From positions 8,951,705 through 9,015,704 of the forward strand of contig NC_055987.1 in assembly GCF_018446385.1 (NCBI RefSeq): a DNA stretch of 64,000 nucleotides, read 5' to 3'. The position numbers and the translations under genes are program-made. Within the stretch, counting starts at the first letter, position 1. Each line of letters opens with the position of its first letter. The notes beneath the pieces are model-generated. The model made no database searches. It was not told where the DNA came from and was given only the letters and a program-made list of their open reading frames with translations. This DNA comes from Zingiber officinale (Eukaryota > Streptophyta > Magnoliopsida > Zingiberales > Zingiberaceae). Shown here in pieces: positions 31,163 through 43,129 of this stretch.

Positions 31163-31677
31163 TTGCAGTCAAAAGAATTTTGAGATATCTTAAGGGCACA
31201 ATAAGAGTAGGTCTTTGGTATCCTCGTACCGAGTCTTTTGACTTGATAGGTTATACCGACTCCGATTATGCTGGGTGCAAATTGGATCGGAAAAGTACGA
31301 GTGGGGGTTGCCAATTTTTAGGGTCATCTTTAGTTAGTTGGTCAAGTCGGAAGCAACATTGTGTTGCTCTCTCCACGACCGAGGCTGAATATATTGCCAT
31401 GGGAGAGAGTGTATCGCAATTGTTGTGGATGATACACACCTTAGAGGATTATGGATTTTCTTACAAGGGTGTACAAGTGCTATGTGATAACATTAGCACG
31501 ATTAACCTAACTAAAAATCCAGTCCATCATTCAAGGACAAAACACATTGAAGTGCGTCATCACTTCATTAGAGATCATGTAGCTAGGGGAGACATTGCAC
31601 TCACATATGTTGAGTCAAAGTCAAACCTAGCTGATATTTTCACCAAACCCTTCCGGAAAATGAATTTAGTCATTTAA
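31096..31677 (+). pseudogene. SirD RNase H domain (downstream of the frameshift)
   Basis: The C-terminal part of pol, in the shifted frame (first ATG 31120). It holds the RT connection ([15 protein letters not shown]) and copia RNase H with TDSDYAG, STTEAEY, LCDNISTI and LADIFTK, giving the four acidic catalytic residues. It ends at TAA 31675-31677. It would be part of one polyprotein but for the indel near 31095. Confidence 0.92.
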
Positions 31678-32878
31678 GGAGGGAGTTGGGAATGTGTTTG
31701 GCTCCTTAGGTCATTAGAGTTTCACCATGATCAATAAGGACTATTAAAATGACAAGAGTAATTGGGACAAAAATTTGGGCAACTTGGGAACATCTCACAT
31801 ACACTATAAGGTTTAACAAAATGTTTTGTTTGCTAGAAATGGGGTGAGATGCTAGGATCAACCAAATTATTCAAAATGTATCATGCATCCCTTGAATAAT
31901 TAGGTTGAAGAGACATTAATTGAGTTTGGGGAACACCATTACACAATTCATGTGTATTTGGTTCCTAGATCTTACTCATACATTCCAACCAAGGAATCTT
32001 GGTTGGACTTTTGTCTAGAAATTGTCTAACATAGTTAATGTGTTTGGTTGATACTTTTTGCTTGATACATTTCATGACTTTGATTGATGTTAGGACAAGT
32101 TGATAAAGAAGTATTAGGAACTAAGACTTATTTTGACAAACTTGAAACTAATCATAGAAAGGACGAATTTTGGAATAGGTTATAGGTAGCCTATGTCAGT
32201 TTTGGGACTTTGCTTCACTACAGATTGTAGTTTCAGCAATTTCCTAAGTTTGTGGAGATTCACTGATTTTGAAGCTAAGAATCGAGAAGGTTTAAATTTT
32301 GAATTTCTAAGCCTTGAATGAGTTCAATTCTTGAGAGCAAATCATTAGGAATTATCCATCTGATATCACTAACCATAATCTATGGGCTTCTAGGATCCTA
32401 GGAAGTTGTTGGAACAAAATTTAGGATTTTTGATACGAGTTTCAGATATCAGAAGTCTGAAGTATCAGACACTGATCGGTCGCTGGACCGGTCAGGAGAC
32501 TCCCTGATCGGTCCACAGTCCGGTCAGGGGCTCTCTTGCGACAATCATATCTGAACGGTCTGCAGACCGTTCAGATATCGAACAGAGAGGTTGCCGACCG
32601 ATCAGGAAATTTCGATAGGTTCTGTTCGCGTTTTGAACGGTCCCGGGACCGATCTGAAGGATGCCTGATCGGTCCAGGGACCGATCCGCTATCTCCGATC
32701 CAAGGATCTGATCGTTCAATCCTTCTCCTGATCGGACGGCCGTCCGATCGGGTTGGTCACCTACCCTCTTAAAACCTCCCATTCTTTGGCGTCTCACGCG
32801 AACCCTACCTCTCCACTTCTCTCGTTTCTTCTTCCCAGCGCCGGCCGACCCTCGTTTCTTTCTCCGACGAACGAAGTA
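31678..32878 (+). other. SirD spacer between pol and the third ORF, with internal palindrome array
   Basis: Non-coding. Begins with a purine-rich AGGAGGGAGTTGGG. An ATCTCACAT...TGAGATGCTAGGATC pair at about 31795-31860 matches the SirA and SirB post-gag regions. Palindromes lie at 32473-32752, one spacer reading CGAACAGAGAGG and another its near complement TTCTGTTCGCG. A CT-rich leader-like run (about 32790-32878) leads into the third ORF, so a second promoter here is plausible. Confidence 0.7.
32473..32752. repeat. SirD internal palindrome array
   Basis: GATCGGTC/GACCGATC and CTGAACGGTC/GACCGTTCAG palindromes, the same core as in the SirD LTRs but inside the element just upstream of the third ORF. 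Confidence 0.85.
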
Positions 32879-34306
32879 ATGCCTCCAAGGTAACTTCCTC
32901 TTCCCATTCTATTCATCCTTAGCATTTTTTTTAATTTAGTTCTCACTGCATTTGCGTTTTTGGGTCGGTACTCATCTGTTGTGGTCTTGTGCTCCCATGT
33001 GTACCCCGGTCATGTCCCATTTCCCATCCTTAGGAAGAAATCTGCAGGGGAGGGTACCTCTAAGTCGGATAAGTCCAAATCTAAGGTTCCTACTTCTTCC
33101 CGACCTCAACCATCAAGTTCGGGGAGATTCCCGAACCAACAGTTTGAGAAAAACTTTAAGGACAGGATTTTCAAGTTGCTCCCGTGTAGGTCGGTTGATA
33201 AGAAGTACATGAACGAATTTTGTCCGTCCATAACCGAAACTATCGCCTACTACAAACTTGACGCCTTGGTATATTTGGAGAGAGACATCAACCTTGACTT
33301 AGTCTCGGAATTCTATAATAACCTTCATCCGACTCCTGATGGTAGTTATAGAACAAGAGTGGCTAAGCAAAACATTGATGTCGACATAATTGCCTTCTTT
33401 GGGTATTTAGGTTGTCGTTTGTGTTCGGGGACGGTGTTCTCCATCTATCCTGTTTTGCCTGAACCCGTACCTCATCCTCTTGATGTCTCTTCTGACTCAA
33501 TCTATGAGTACTTCTTTGGTCATCCGAGACTGGATGGTTTAGATGAGTTAGATGACGACTTTCCTACATTTGCAGCCCTTAGACTCTCTGCTCCTGACTA
33601 CATTCTTTTCAAAATTGTCACACAATGTCTTCTACCTATCACCTCTAAACCGTTGGCAGAAATTCGACCATATCACTGTTTGATGCTTTATGGGTTACGT
33701 CGACGTCTAGATTTTGATATTATGTCGAGTGTCTATATGTCTATCATTTCCCATAGCGAACCGAGCGGCAACAACATCTATATGCCTTTTGGGCATATAA
33801 TTACTGATTGGCTCGAGTCCATGGGTATTGACGTCTCTAGGGGGAGGATAGTGAAGATGGTCAGGCAGGATTGTCGACTTGGGAAACGTGCGTTTTCCAA
33901 GTCCGGAATCCTAAGTCAGGATGGGACGGTTAGGTGGAAGGATGGGAGGGCACTAGGTGAGTTACCACTCCCACGACAGGGTGCTCGTGCTCCTGCTCCA
34001 GCTGCACTTGTCGAGGCGGATCCAGATCTGCGCTGGCAGATCGCGGAGTTGGAGGACCGATTTGATCGCCACGAGGAGATGGTGGCTGCTGAGTTCGTTG
34101 GTCTACGTCTCCACATTGACCGACGCTTTGAGACCCTACAGAGACATCAGCTGGCTACTCATCAGGCGTTTATGGGATGGATGGCCAGCCACCCACCACC
34201 TCAGCCTTCTACAGACGATCCATCTTCAGGCAGCGGCGTGCCCCCTCAGGGATTCTCTTATCCTGTTGCTGATGACACTGCTCCTCATGATGAGGATGCG
34301 AGTTGA
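32879..34306 (+). CDS. SirD third ORF (env-position 'plant transposon protein'), probably spliced
   Basis: A continuous open frame covers 32960-34306, but its first part looks non-coding. A better start is ATG 32879, giving MPPR, interrupted after 11 nt by GT (32890) and resumed after the TCCTTAG acceptor at 33032-33033, in frame, as KKSAGEGTSKSDKSKSK. This predicts about 427 residues in two exons (32879-32889, 33034-34306). After a basic, Ser-rich N-terminus it has a globular part resembling the putative plant transposon protein domain found downstream of pol in several Sireviruses (ADPYHCLMLYGL-like region, WKDGRALGELP). A predicted coiled coil lies near EDRFDRHEEMVAAEF, and a Pro/Ser-rich tail ends it. 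No clear signal peptide or C-terminal membrane helix is seen, so true envelope function is doubtful. It is intact, which suggests selection or youth. Confidence 0.75.
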
Positions 34307-34746
34307 TTTTGATTATGTGATTGATTGTTGATTGTGCTACTTTGTTCTAGATACGATGTTGATTGCCTGTCCTGGATGGTTGCTATTTTAGACATTATGT
34401 TTATTTTCATGCGTTTTGTACTCCTATGATATCTTTTTCATGCTATGTATATGACATTGCTTGAGTTCTATCATATCTTACTTCTTTTTGTGGATTATGA
34501 TATGGGTTTAAGGGGGAGGTGTTTGTCAGTCCTCATATTTTTTTTTTTTTGTATATACCTTTTCGGTGTTTGACAAAGGGGGAGAGAGTATTTGAAGTTT
34601 AGAGACGAATTGTAAACTCAATATGAAAAAAGGGGAGAAGATATTTGAGATATATCCGTCTTAGGGAGGATCCCGATTTTCCTAAAATTATGGATATGAA
34701 AGCATTTCTGATCTAAACCGTATTGTCAAACAACAAAAGGGGAGAT
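34307..34746 (+). other. SirD 3' untranslated region and polypurine tracts
   Basis: Non-coding. AAGGGGGAGGTG near 34510, AAAGGGGGAGAGAG near 34576 and the terminal AAAAGGGGAGAT before 34747 give several PPT-like tracts, a reported trait of Sireviruses. Confidence 0.7.
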
Positions 34747-36578
34747 TGTTGATACAATCACCTGGATGTTGTTTTGATGTTGACACCGATTTAAGTTTCA
34801 ATCGATATTGAATTAACCACAAAATCAGGGTTGACTTGGTTGACCTGATTAATCTGATTGGAAAAGTCCGAGCAAGGAGCTTGGCACGGGAAAGTCCTGG
34901 TGAGTGAAGCTGTGCAATTGAGAAGAGGGAGATGCTCAATTGGAAAGTCCCGTGAGTGAAGCCAGGCAATTGGAAAGTCCTCGTGAGTGAAGCGTGCAAT
35001 TGAGAAGATCAAGATGCAGGCAATTGAAAGTCCCGTGAGTGAAGCTGCAATTGGAAAGTCCTGGTGAGTGAAGCCAGGCATGGAAAGTCTCGTGAGTGAA
35101 GCCAGGCAATTGAAAGTCCCGTGAGTGAAGCCGGGCAGGAAAATCCAGATGGATCAAGGGTGATCGGACATCCGGTGTTGGGAAGTCCAAGTATGGAAAC
35201 TTGGCATGTATAGTCGGAGAAGAGCTCGGTAGCTCGGGACTGTCAGATTAAGGGTAGCAAGCTTGGAAGCTTGCTCTTAAATCACCTTGGATCGGTCGAT
35301 GACCGATCCAAGGGCACAGTGGCACGGGTGATCGGTCCGCGCATCGATTCCAAGGACATAGTGTCCTGATCGGTCTCACGGACCGATCAAGAACACTCAA
35401 GAGCATATCAGAAGATTCTTGATCGGTCCGCCGACCGATCGGTGAGAACTCGCAGAATACCAGATGCTATCAGAATTGATATCGACCGGTCTCGGACCGG
35501 TCGATTGATGCCCGATCGGTCCGAGACCGATCAGCTTAGCTCTCGATCGGTCGAGGACCGATCGTTAGTTTCGATCGTCCGCACCGATCGCAACGCATCG
35601 AAAAGAGATTTGAACGTATGGATCGGTCCGCAGACCGATCCATATTATAGTCTGTTTTGCATGCACTTTCTCTGATTCTTTCTGATTCAAAGTTGCTTTT
35701 GCCTAAATATTTCTAACCATCTGCTGCAAGATTTTGAGGTGCAGGTTACTGGTAATTTGCAATTGGTTGATTTCAAATTGAGCTTCATTAGTAGAGGATA
35801 CCAGAGAAACTTTTGCTATGTTCCACTGTAAACCTGTTAAAGCAGCAAAGTCGTGGCTGCGATCTGGCGGTGATCTGGCATCGATCAGCTCAACTCATGG
35901 TGATTGGGTGGAGCTCAGAGACACCAGTGAAGACCAGAATTCCATTGGTGTGAGCTCAGATGATCAGATGAGAAAGAAGCGTGATTGGCGATGCTATGGC
36001 TGGATGCAGAGATTTGCTGCAGTTTGGCAGGGATCCGTTGCGGGCGAAAGGCAGAGATGGCAGAGACATAAAAGGCTGGTTGAAGAGAGGGTTAAGAAGA
36101 AGTTTTTCTGGAGAAAAGAAACTCTCTGTCGATCGGTGCAAAAGCTTTGACGCTCGGGGCTGAGAAGCGGCTGTCTCGACTTGCTCTCTGTTTCACTGAC
36201 CTTCGCGTGACTGTAAGCTTAATTTTCATTCTCCTAAGTCACCAAGCTCAGTAAGTCTTGTGCTATATTCTACATACCTGTTGAGATTTTGTTGAGAGGT
36301 CACTCCACCGAGAAGGAGAAAGTTCATAGCCGGGTGTTCACCGGGGTTGATCTACCGAAGATCGGCTTGTCCACCTTACGGACACCGAGGAGTAGGGGCA
36401 AGTTATCCCCGAACCTCGTAAACACTTGAGTCACTGTGGTTTGCTTTGGTTCTTCTCTTATTCTTATTCTGTTCTTAACTTGTTTTCCGCTGCGCTAACC
36501 ACTCGTGTGAGTTTTATCTTTGAGTTTTAGCTTTTGAAGAGGCTATTCACCCCCCTCTAGCCATCCAGGATCCTAACA
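34747..36578 (+). repeat. SirD 3' LTR
   Basis: 1832 bp. From about 35645 to 36578 it is nearly identical to 25948-26880. The hairpin and palindrome part (34865-35645) aligns poorly with the 5' LTR because of many short indels. Confidence 0.92.
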
Positions 36579-37011
36579 TCCTCGACCCACCGGGTCTTTT
36601 TGCCCCTCGGTCCACCCGACCTACTAGGACTTCCTTGCCTAGTCGCAAATAGGACTTCCTGTATGGTGTCTGGTCCTCTTAATCCGAGCATAGGAGCCCC
36701 CACTTTGTTTGTTTGAGGTCAATATTGTACCCACATGGCTCAATCAGACCATAGCTCTTGTGCACAGTCGGTGGTTAAACATTCTGGCAGTTCAGGCTCT
36801 GATACCAATTGTTGGATCGAAAAGAATTTAGATATCTCCACAATAGCATGATATTGTCCACTTTGGGCCTAGACCCTCATGACTTTGCTCTTGGGCTCTC
36901 CCCAAAAGGCCTCATACTAATGGAGATATCTTTTATCTTATAAACCCATGATTTTTTCCATGTGTTTCCAATATGGGACTATGTTTGTAACCTTGCAATC
37001 CCAACAGTTCC

Positions 37012-38313
37012 GAAAGACAAAGAATAATATCAATGGATGAAGAAGGAGCAAGCTGACTTCGTGGCGAATGGTAAAGCAGAATTCCATCTGCTCAGCGTCC
37101 TTCCGCCCCAGGAAGTAAATCGAATCGGCAGTTACGACTTCGCCAAAGAGCTCTGGGAGAAGTTCCTAGAACTCCATGAAGGCACTTCTGAAGCAAAATT
37201 GGCAAGGCGAGATATCCTCCGAACCTAGCTGACAAACCTATGAATGAACAATAGAGAAAAGGCAGTGCAACTCCAAGCACGGATCAAAGAGCTTATCATT
37301 TAGCTCAATAATCACGAAGAAACAGTAATGAATCGAGATTCAATTCGGTATGTGCTCAACGCCTTCTCGAGAACTCTAGAGTAGTCATCCTTATCAGATG
37401 CATACTACATCTTTAAGGACTTCGAGGTAAGTACTCTAGAGAATTTGTTTTCTACCTTTGAACTTACCGAAACTCGATGTGCAGATTCTACAGAAATCAA
37501 AAAGTCAAACAACGATCTTGCCTTGAAAGCCAAGATGGAAGATCCTTACTCCGAAACATCGATCGACGAAGATGAAGTGGCGCTACTGGTAAGAAAGTTT
37601 AATAAATTCATTAAAACTAATAAATTTAAATCGCAATCAAGAAAACATTATCAGAACAAAAGGAAGATTCGATGTTACAACTGCAACGAAGAAAGACACA
37701 TCAAGGATGACTGCCCAAAATTGAAGAACATGGACAAGGAGAAAGACAAGGGCAATCGACCAAAGTACAAGAACTTGAAGGTCACATGAGACGAATCATC
37801 ATCCTCTGAGTTCGAGATCGAGATCTTTTTCGGACTTGCCCTAATGGCAAGCTATCAAGAAGATGAAAGCAGCTCAGAAATGAGCATCGACTTGGGGAGG
37901 ATCCTCAGAGGAAAGCTGCGATGAAGGGGGAGCGTCAGATCACGAGGTAAGTGAGGTACATACACTATCTCCCAAGCAGTCTTTTAATTTTATCAAAATA
38001 CATTCTAAAAATTTGTGCAAATTAGAAAAAAAATGCTAAGTTAAAATTAAACTTAGCAAATTCATGTCCCTTAGAAATGTATGATAATATGAAATTAGAA
38101 AATGATAAACTGAAAATTCAAGTCAAAAGTTTGAAAAATGACCATGCATACTTGAATTTGAATAATTGTCAGAAACCAAAATCTAGAAAGTATGGTAGAT
38201 TAAACAGGTATATTAGACATCACTAGGGGCAAATTAGGAATATTCCTAAAAATGATGTACCCCTAAATTTTTAATTAACTCAGTAGGTAGGAACTTATAT
38301 TGGATTCTAAAAA
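37012..38313 (+). pseudogene. SirC gag, main part (degenerate)
   Basis: Resumes after TrimE as KKEQADFVANGKAEFHLLSV (37037 onward), closely matching SirH gag. In-frame stops occur after DILRT (37226-37228) and near 37241, 37302 and 37381. An open part 37445-37789 carries the knuckle CYNCNEERHIKDDC, with Arg replacing the usual Gly before His. A low-complexity tail with coiled-coil-like Lys/Leu sequence continues to the CACTA insertion at 38317. Confidence 0.85.
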
Positions 38314-38329
38314 CATCACTACAACAAAA

Positions 38330-38660
38330 ACATTAAAAGAAAACGGTTAAAAATCGTTGTCATAAGCCTTTAAAACCGTTGTAATTGGCAGTGTTGTTAA
38401 AAGTGGGGGGCTACGACAACGATTTTAAACCGTTGTCTTTGACTGAAAAGACAACAGTTTTGCAACGGTTTAAAACCGTTGTCTTTGAATGAAAAGACAA
38501 CGGTTTAAAACCGTTGTTGTTTAGAGTATTTTTTTAATAACATTGCCCGTTACAATCATTTTTGGGGCTACGACAATGATTTTTAACCATTGTCTTTGAG
38601 GGTGATAGATAACAACAACTGTTTTAAATCGTTGTCTTTTAAATTATTGTCTTTTAATAC
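38330..38660. repeat. CACTA left subterminal repeats
   Basis: At least seven copies of ACAACGGTTT or its complement in both orientations, some paired into hairpins such as GACAACGGTTT followed by AAACCGTTGTC. The right counterpart is at 43700-43945. Confidence 0.88.
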
Positions 38661-39112
38661 CAATATATTATATTTCAATATAAATATATAATAAAGAATC
38701 ATATTCACAAAAGAAAGAATATTCCTCACATCAATATCATTCAAAATGTTACTTATACAAGAATTACAATCACAAAAGAAGAAACATGTCTCATGTTTAA
38801 ATAAAATTTATCTCAATACAAATAAACAAATAAGTTCCATTTATAACTAATGAACAATAGCCAACTAATGAACAAGTCCCATCACAATATTCAACTTGTA
38901 GGATTTCATTGAACTCTTTTTTCTCACTTGCTGATTCTTTTTCAATCAGTATATAAGAATTGGCAGCCACTGTTATAGCCTTGCATATAGCAAAATGAAT
39001 AAAGCTCAATGGAGTGAATAGCTTCATGTAGCTGAAACCAAAAAATTGGGACAAGCATAGCTTAATGAAGATGATGTAAGAATTGGCAACAAGTTAATTC
39101 CAATAAACTGAC

Positions 39113-39360
39113 CAGTCCTGCCCCAACATGATCAAGAATGAAAGCTGCATCGCTGTATCGCTCTTCCTCTATAGCTCTCTGTGGCAACAAGAGTGCTTAG
39201 AATATAAATTAAATACAATAAGTGCATAAGACAAGTTTTATACATTCATAATAGTCAATGCTGCTCCAATAATATCCTTTCTTGTAGCACCAGTTATGGC
39301 CAACTTCAGCTTTGCAGCTTCTCCATAATCCTCTCTTAAAATAGCCTCATTCAATTGTGA
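39113..39360 (-). pseudogene. Captured EXECUTER-like UVR-domain exons (two)
   Basis: Minus strand. Exon 39244-39360, after acceptor TTATTTCAG, encodes SQLNEAILREDYGEAAKLK and ends TIMN before a GT. Exon 39113-39178, after acceptor GCCACAG, encodes RAIEEERYSDAAFILDHVGA plus GL before a GT. Both join in phase 0. The pattern (two UVR-like repeats then AGL) resembles the EXECUTER1/2 chloroplast singlet-oxygen signalling proteins. Only a small part is present, so it is a transduplicated fragment, not a gene. The identification is from memory of the family and should be searched. Confidence 0.62.
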
Positions 39361-40081
39361 CTGAAATAAGGCCATCACATAGCATGAAACTGTCAGCAAA
39401 ACTAAAGCCACAGTGGTATGAACAAAATTGTACACTAGAACATAATAAACTTGACTCTAACAAGAGGAAATCAAGTTTGGTATATTCAGTTAAGCTTCAA
39501 CTTCTAATTTAGTGGTGTTGTTTGTGCTACTCTCTTTGGGCATAACAAGCCAGAGTGACCATGGTCCAAAACTTTGAACAAGACTAATTTTACCAGCCAG
39601 TTGATGGCCTATACCATGTGAATCATTTTCATATAACCTTTACAAACCTATAATAAGATCTGAACTAACATTGGCATAAACCAAATTGTACTAACTATAC
39701 CAATTTTATGGATTAGTATAACTGTTAGAACCAGCTGATATCATTTCAACTCGTCACAAGGACTCTTTGAGGGTTTTTTTTACACTGTTTAAGTTATTTT
39801 ATACTTCTAAACTCAAACATTTCTTATCTGATTCCCTCGCTCTTTACAATATTCCACTCAAATGGCTGATTCTCTTAATTGATTAATCACAAGCGGATGC
39901 ACAAGACGACTAACAATGAAATAACCATGTAATTGAACATAAAAGTAAAACAGTTTTCTTTATAAATAAATATTAACCGACCCAACTCCACCACCAATCT
40001 GAAAACATCAATCGAAGACTAGAAAGTAGAATACTAGTTTGTTTGTGTTGCATATAAAGCAAAAAAAAGAAGAAATACAAC

Positions 40082-40161
40082 CTAGTTACTAAAGAATGAT
40101 CAAACATATGGTTTATTGGTTGCACAATAAGGGCACCATCAACTCCTGCCTCTGGCATGCA
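40082..40161 (-). pseudogene. Captured amidohydrolase-like exon
   Basis: An 80-nt minus-strand segment between TTTTCTTCCAG and a GT donor reads CMPEAGVDGALIVQPINHMF followed by DHSLVT. This resembles the first barrel region of plant amidohydrolase-2 family proteins (GADGALIVQPxNH type). The following exon expected from the family is absent nearby. It is a second, unrelated capture in the same CACTA element. Confidence 0.55.
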
Positions 40162-40199
40162 CTGGAAGAAAAGGCAAATATGTCAGGGATTTTTTTTTC

Positions 40200-43100
40200 A
40201 TTTAAGAGCATTAAATAAGTTACAACAAATCACATATGATTGATTGCAGCAAGACAACTTGGAGTCTGACCACCAGATGGTATTGTAAGAAATGGTAGTT
40301 CTTCCTTCTATCACTTTATTCTTAGCAAAGATGAAGAGTATATTCATTAAATTGCTCCACAATGTGATATACAATCATTCTCGAACAAAAAAAAAGTAAT
40401 GTATCAGTAAACTCACGATTACTGGTAGGTTGGGGGTCCTAAACAAGTATTACAAATAGTTCTTTTACTGAATATATAGCAAATCTAACTGTGAAAAAAT
40501 TGGAATGTGAAGATAACAACAATACACTACTATTAGGCAAAGTATCAAACAAGTATCAACAAAATACAGTTCCTTTTAATAATGCATAAAATGCTATTAT
40601 ACCGCCAATTTATCAACCATGACACTGGATCAATAATTCCAATAATGTGCACAAGGATAAATAGATAATATGAGACAGTTAGATTGTTTGAGTTTGGAAC
40701 AATACAGGAATGACTGATTTCCAGCAATAAAATTCTAAAAGACCAAATCTCAAACATCCAACATAGTTGGTGAAAGACTATAGATTCATACGTCAAATGT
40801 CAAGCACACAACCCGTCGTACTAACCTAAAACAGAACTCCAACTTAGGGCAGCTAAATTCTTCGCCTATTATTGCTTCAAACTGACTTCCTTAACCCCAG
40901 AGATTATTTGAAACTCCTATCCAAAAAAAAAATCCAAGTACGTTGAGCAAGAAATCAGTATCCCCAGGGACGGAAGGCTCCTGGCCAGGAAAATAAGGGT
41001 AATTCTCTGCAGCCTACATGCTAAGGAGGAATCATCAGCATCAGATTCTTTGTTCTTAGAGGTTTGGATTGTAGGTTATTTTCTTTGTAACGACTTGGAT
41101 GCTGAGATCTCTAGTTATGGTATCATCTCCTAGAAGCCAACATGACTACATGAAAGGCAAGCAAGGTCATGGATTCTAGTGAGTACTTAGATATACTTGA
41201 ACCTTCCTATAGTATCATCTCTAGTTATGGTACAATCATTTTTCAGAAACTTAAAGGGAAGTTGTTGATGTAGTTGTACTTGAGTTGGACTCATTTTAAT
41301 GTGTTGGCAAAATCTATGACGTTATGTTTAAGTTGGACAAAACTTCTATATCCTCAAGCTTTAATCCATACAACAAACTTTAATGAGAAAAGTAAATGAC
41401 CAAATTAAAGATAAAAATATATTATAACTACATGCGCAAAAGGGAAAAAATAACATATTCTGATGCATAAAGCAGCTGGTCAACAAAACATGCAATTGTC
41501 TAAGAGTTTTCATACTTGATACAGAGCATGACTTAACTCTTACCTAGCTGTGTGTAATTGATTCTCAAGTGCAAAATTAGATAGCATCAGAGCATCTTAT
41601 TCCTATTTCAGCAGAAGAAAAATAACATTAAATTCCTTAAGGATTAATACATTGACTGTAAAGTATAAAGAAGGATTATTCTAGAAAATTAGGATAAGGA
41701 CAAGCGTGTTCTGATTACCGCATGCTCCCATCTCCTGTGTTCTGATTACCTCTTCTAACAGAACACCTGTGACAAAAGTCTTCCATGAGTTACAAGAAGA
41801 CAATTCAGGTCAAACTTCAAATGATTAGGTATTCTATTATTGAGGTGGATATATGCTTGCTCTCTGTTTGCTTTAATGGGGATCCAACCAATGTCCCTCA
41901 TTATCCTAAAAACCTGCAAAAGCACCATGGTTCTGCATATATTAGTTGATACTTTGCTAGAATTTGAGATTAGATAAAAACTGAGAAATCATCTCACTGA
42001 AGCTTGAACATTAGAACACACACTACCTGGCATGTAGAAAGTGATTAAAACATGATTGATAAATAAGGACCGTTTTGATTGCACAGAATAGAATAATAAC
42101 AAATTCGATGAACTTGAGCTCACAAAGTTACAACATTTGTAGTTACAAAATGACAAGGTTCTTGCGAATCAAGATTTGTAGAAAAAATATCACTATTTGA
42201 TTATCCTTCCAGCCAATACAATTGCTCACACAATTAGATTTTCCCTAAGCCTTTGGATTAGCATAAAGCAGCGCATTGAATCGAACCTACCTCACGATGT
42301 CTGTGATTTAAAGCCCGAGATAAGCTCAAAACTCAATGGAAACACATCGCATAGTAAATCTTCAATTCTTCACCCTAGATATCGAGAATCAAATGTAGCC
42401 AAAACATGGTAATCAAGGAGACTCATCCAACAGCTCATCCTCAAAAATTTTACAGGTAGAGTGTAATAAATGCTCAATTTCTTACAACAGAACGATTGGA
42501 TATTTTCAACAAGTAACCTCACCTACTAAGACTAACACCTGAGCATGTTTTCTTTGCAAAGCAAGAGACATCAAAATTATGATATTTAACCATACGACTG
42601 CGAGCAAAATCCTGAAAGGCATGGTATAATAATCAATATTTGGAATTAGGTAAAAGTGTCCAAACAATTAAAGTGCAGTAAGAATTTAAACAAGAAATAA
42701 ACTTCTGTGGCACAAATATATATATATATATAGGTGAACTTAGATTATTTATCATTTCTAAGTGTCTTCTAAATCCTTATAGTAGCATAATGGAAGGAAA
42801 AGAAGTAAGTTCGATAAATATACCAAAAAAAAGGTCAAATTGCTTAGATCCCTTGTTAAATCTTGGAAAGATAATGGAAAATTTTTTGCAAAATTCCATG
42901 GAAAATGCGTTCCATTTCAAAAATTAGCTCAGAATATGTAACTTGCTCTTATTTTTGGGTAACTCAACTTCCATTCACTAGGAAGCAGCACACAGCCAAG
43001 CAAGCGCGCAAAACCACGATTTTAACATAACTGCAAAAAAAACATCTAGAGGGAGTTGCAATTATGCCGCGTGAACGAGGATTGTGTAGCAAAATAAATA
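40200..43100. other. CACTA interior without recognisable coding sequence
   Basis: AT-rich, with a short (TA)n tract at about 42717-42732. No transposase, RNA gene or named domain seen. Other captured intronic or UTR sequence is possible. Confidence 0.4.
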
Positions 43101-43129
43101 TACACCAAAAGGGGGCAGGAGATCCTCAA

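Larger units (their letters stand above)
25096..36578 (+). mobile_element. SirD: nearly complete Sirevirus (Ty1/copia) with a third ORF
   Basis: LTRs 25096-26880 and 34747-36578, perfect TSD TCCTC (25091-25095, 36579-36583), inside TrimE. PBS 26883-26894, PPT-like AAAAGGGGAGAT before 34747. Order: gag, UAG, protease, integrase, RT, (frameshift) RNase H, then a separate ORF in the env position. It is the only element here with all enzymes and the best candidate helper for gag-only SirA and SirB. Confidence 0.95.
24851..37006 (-). mobile_element. TrimE: minus-oriented non-autonomous LTR element (TRIM-like)
   Basis: Two 197-bp LTRs (24851-25047 and 36810-37006), TGTTGG...CCAACA, nearly identical. 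On the minus strand a PBS (TGGTATCAGAGC, plus coordinates about 36796-36807) follows the right LTR, and a purine tract (complement of CCCCCCC at 25051-25057) precedes the left one. Internal sequence outside SirD is only about 275 bp (25048-25095, 36584-36809) and non-coding. Flanks GATCC and GTTCC match at 4 of 5, and flanking gag sequence is missing, so the target site has been altered. Confidence 0.85.

Noticed and set aside
32536..32797. Open frames on both strands over the SirD internal palindromes
   Set aside because: Symmetric sequence opens both strands; the peptides are periodic and match nothing.
42197..42412. 71-codon plus-strand open frame in the CACTA interior
   Set aside because: No recognisable domain, and opposite in direction to the captured exons. 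Not supported as a gene.
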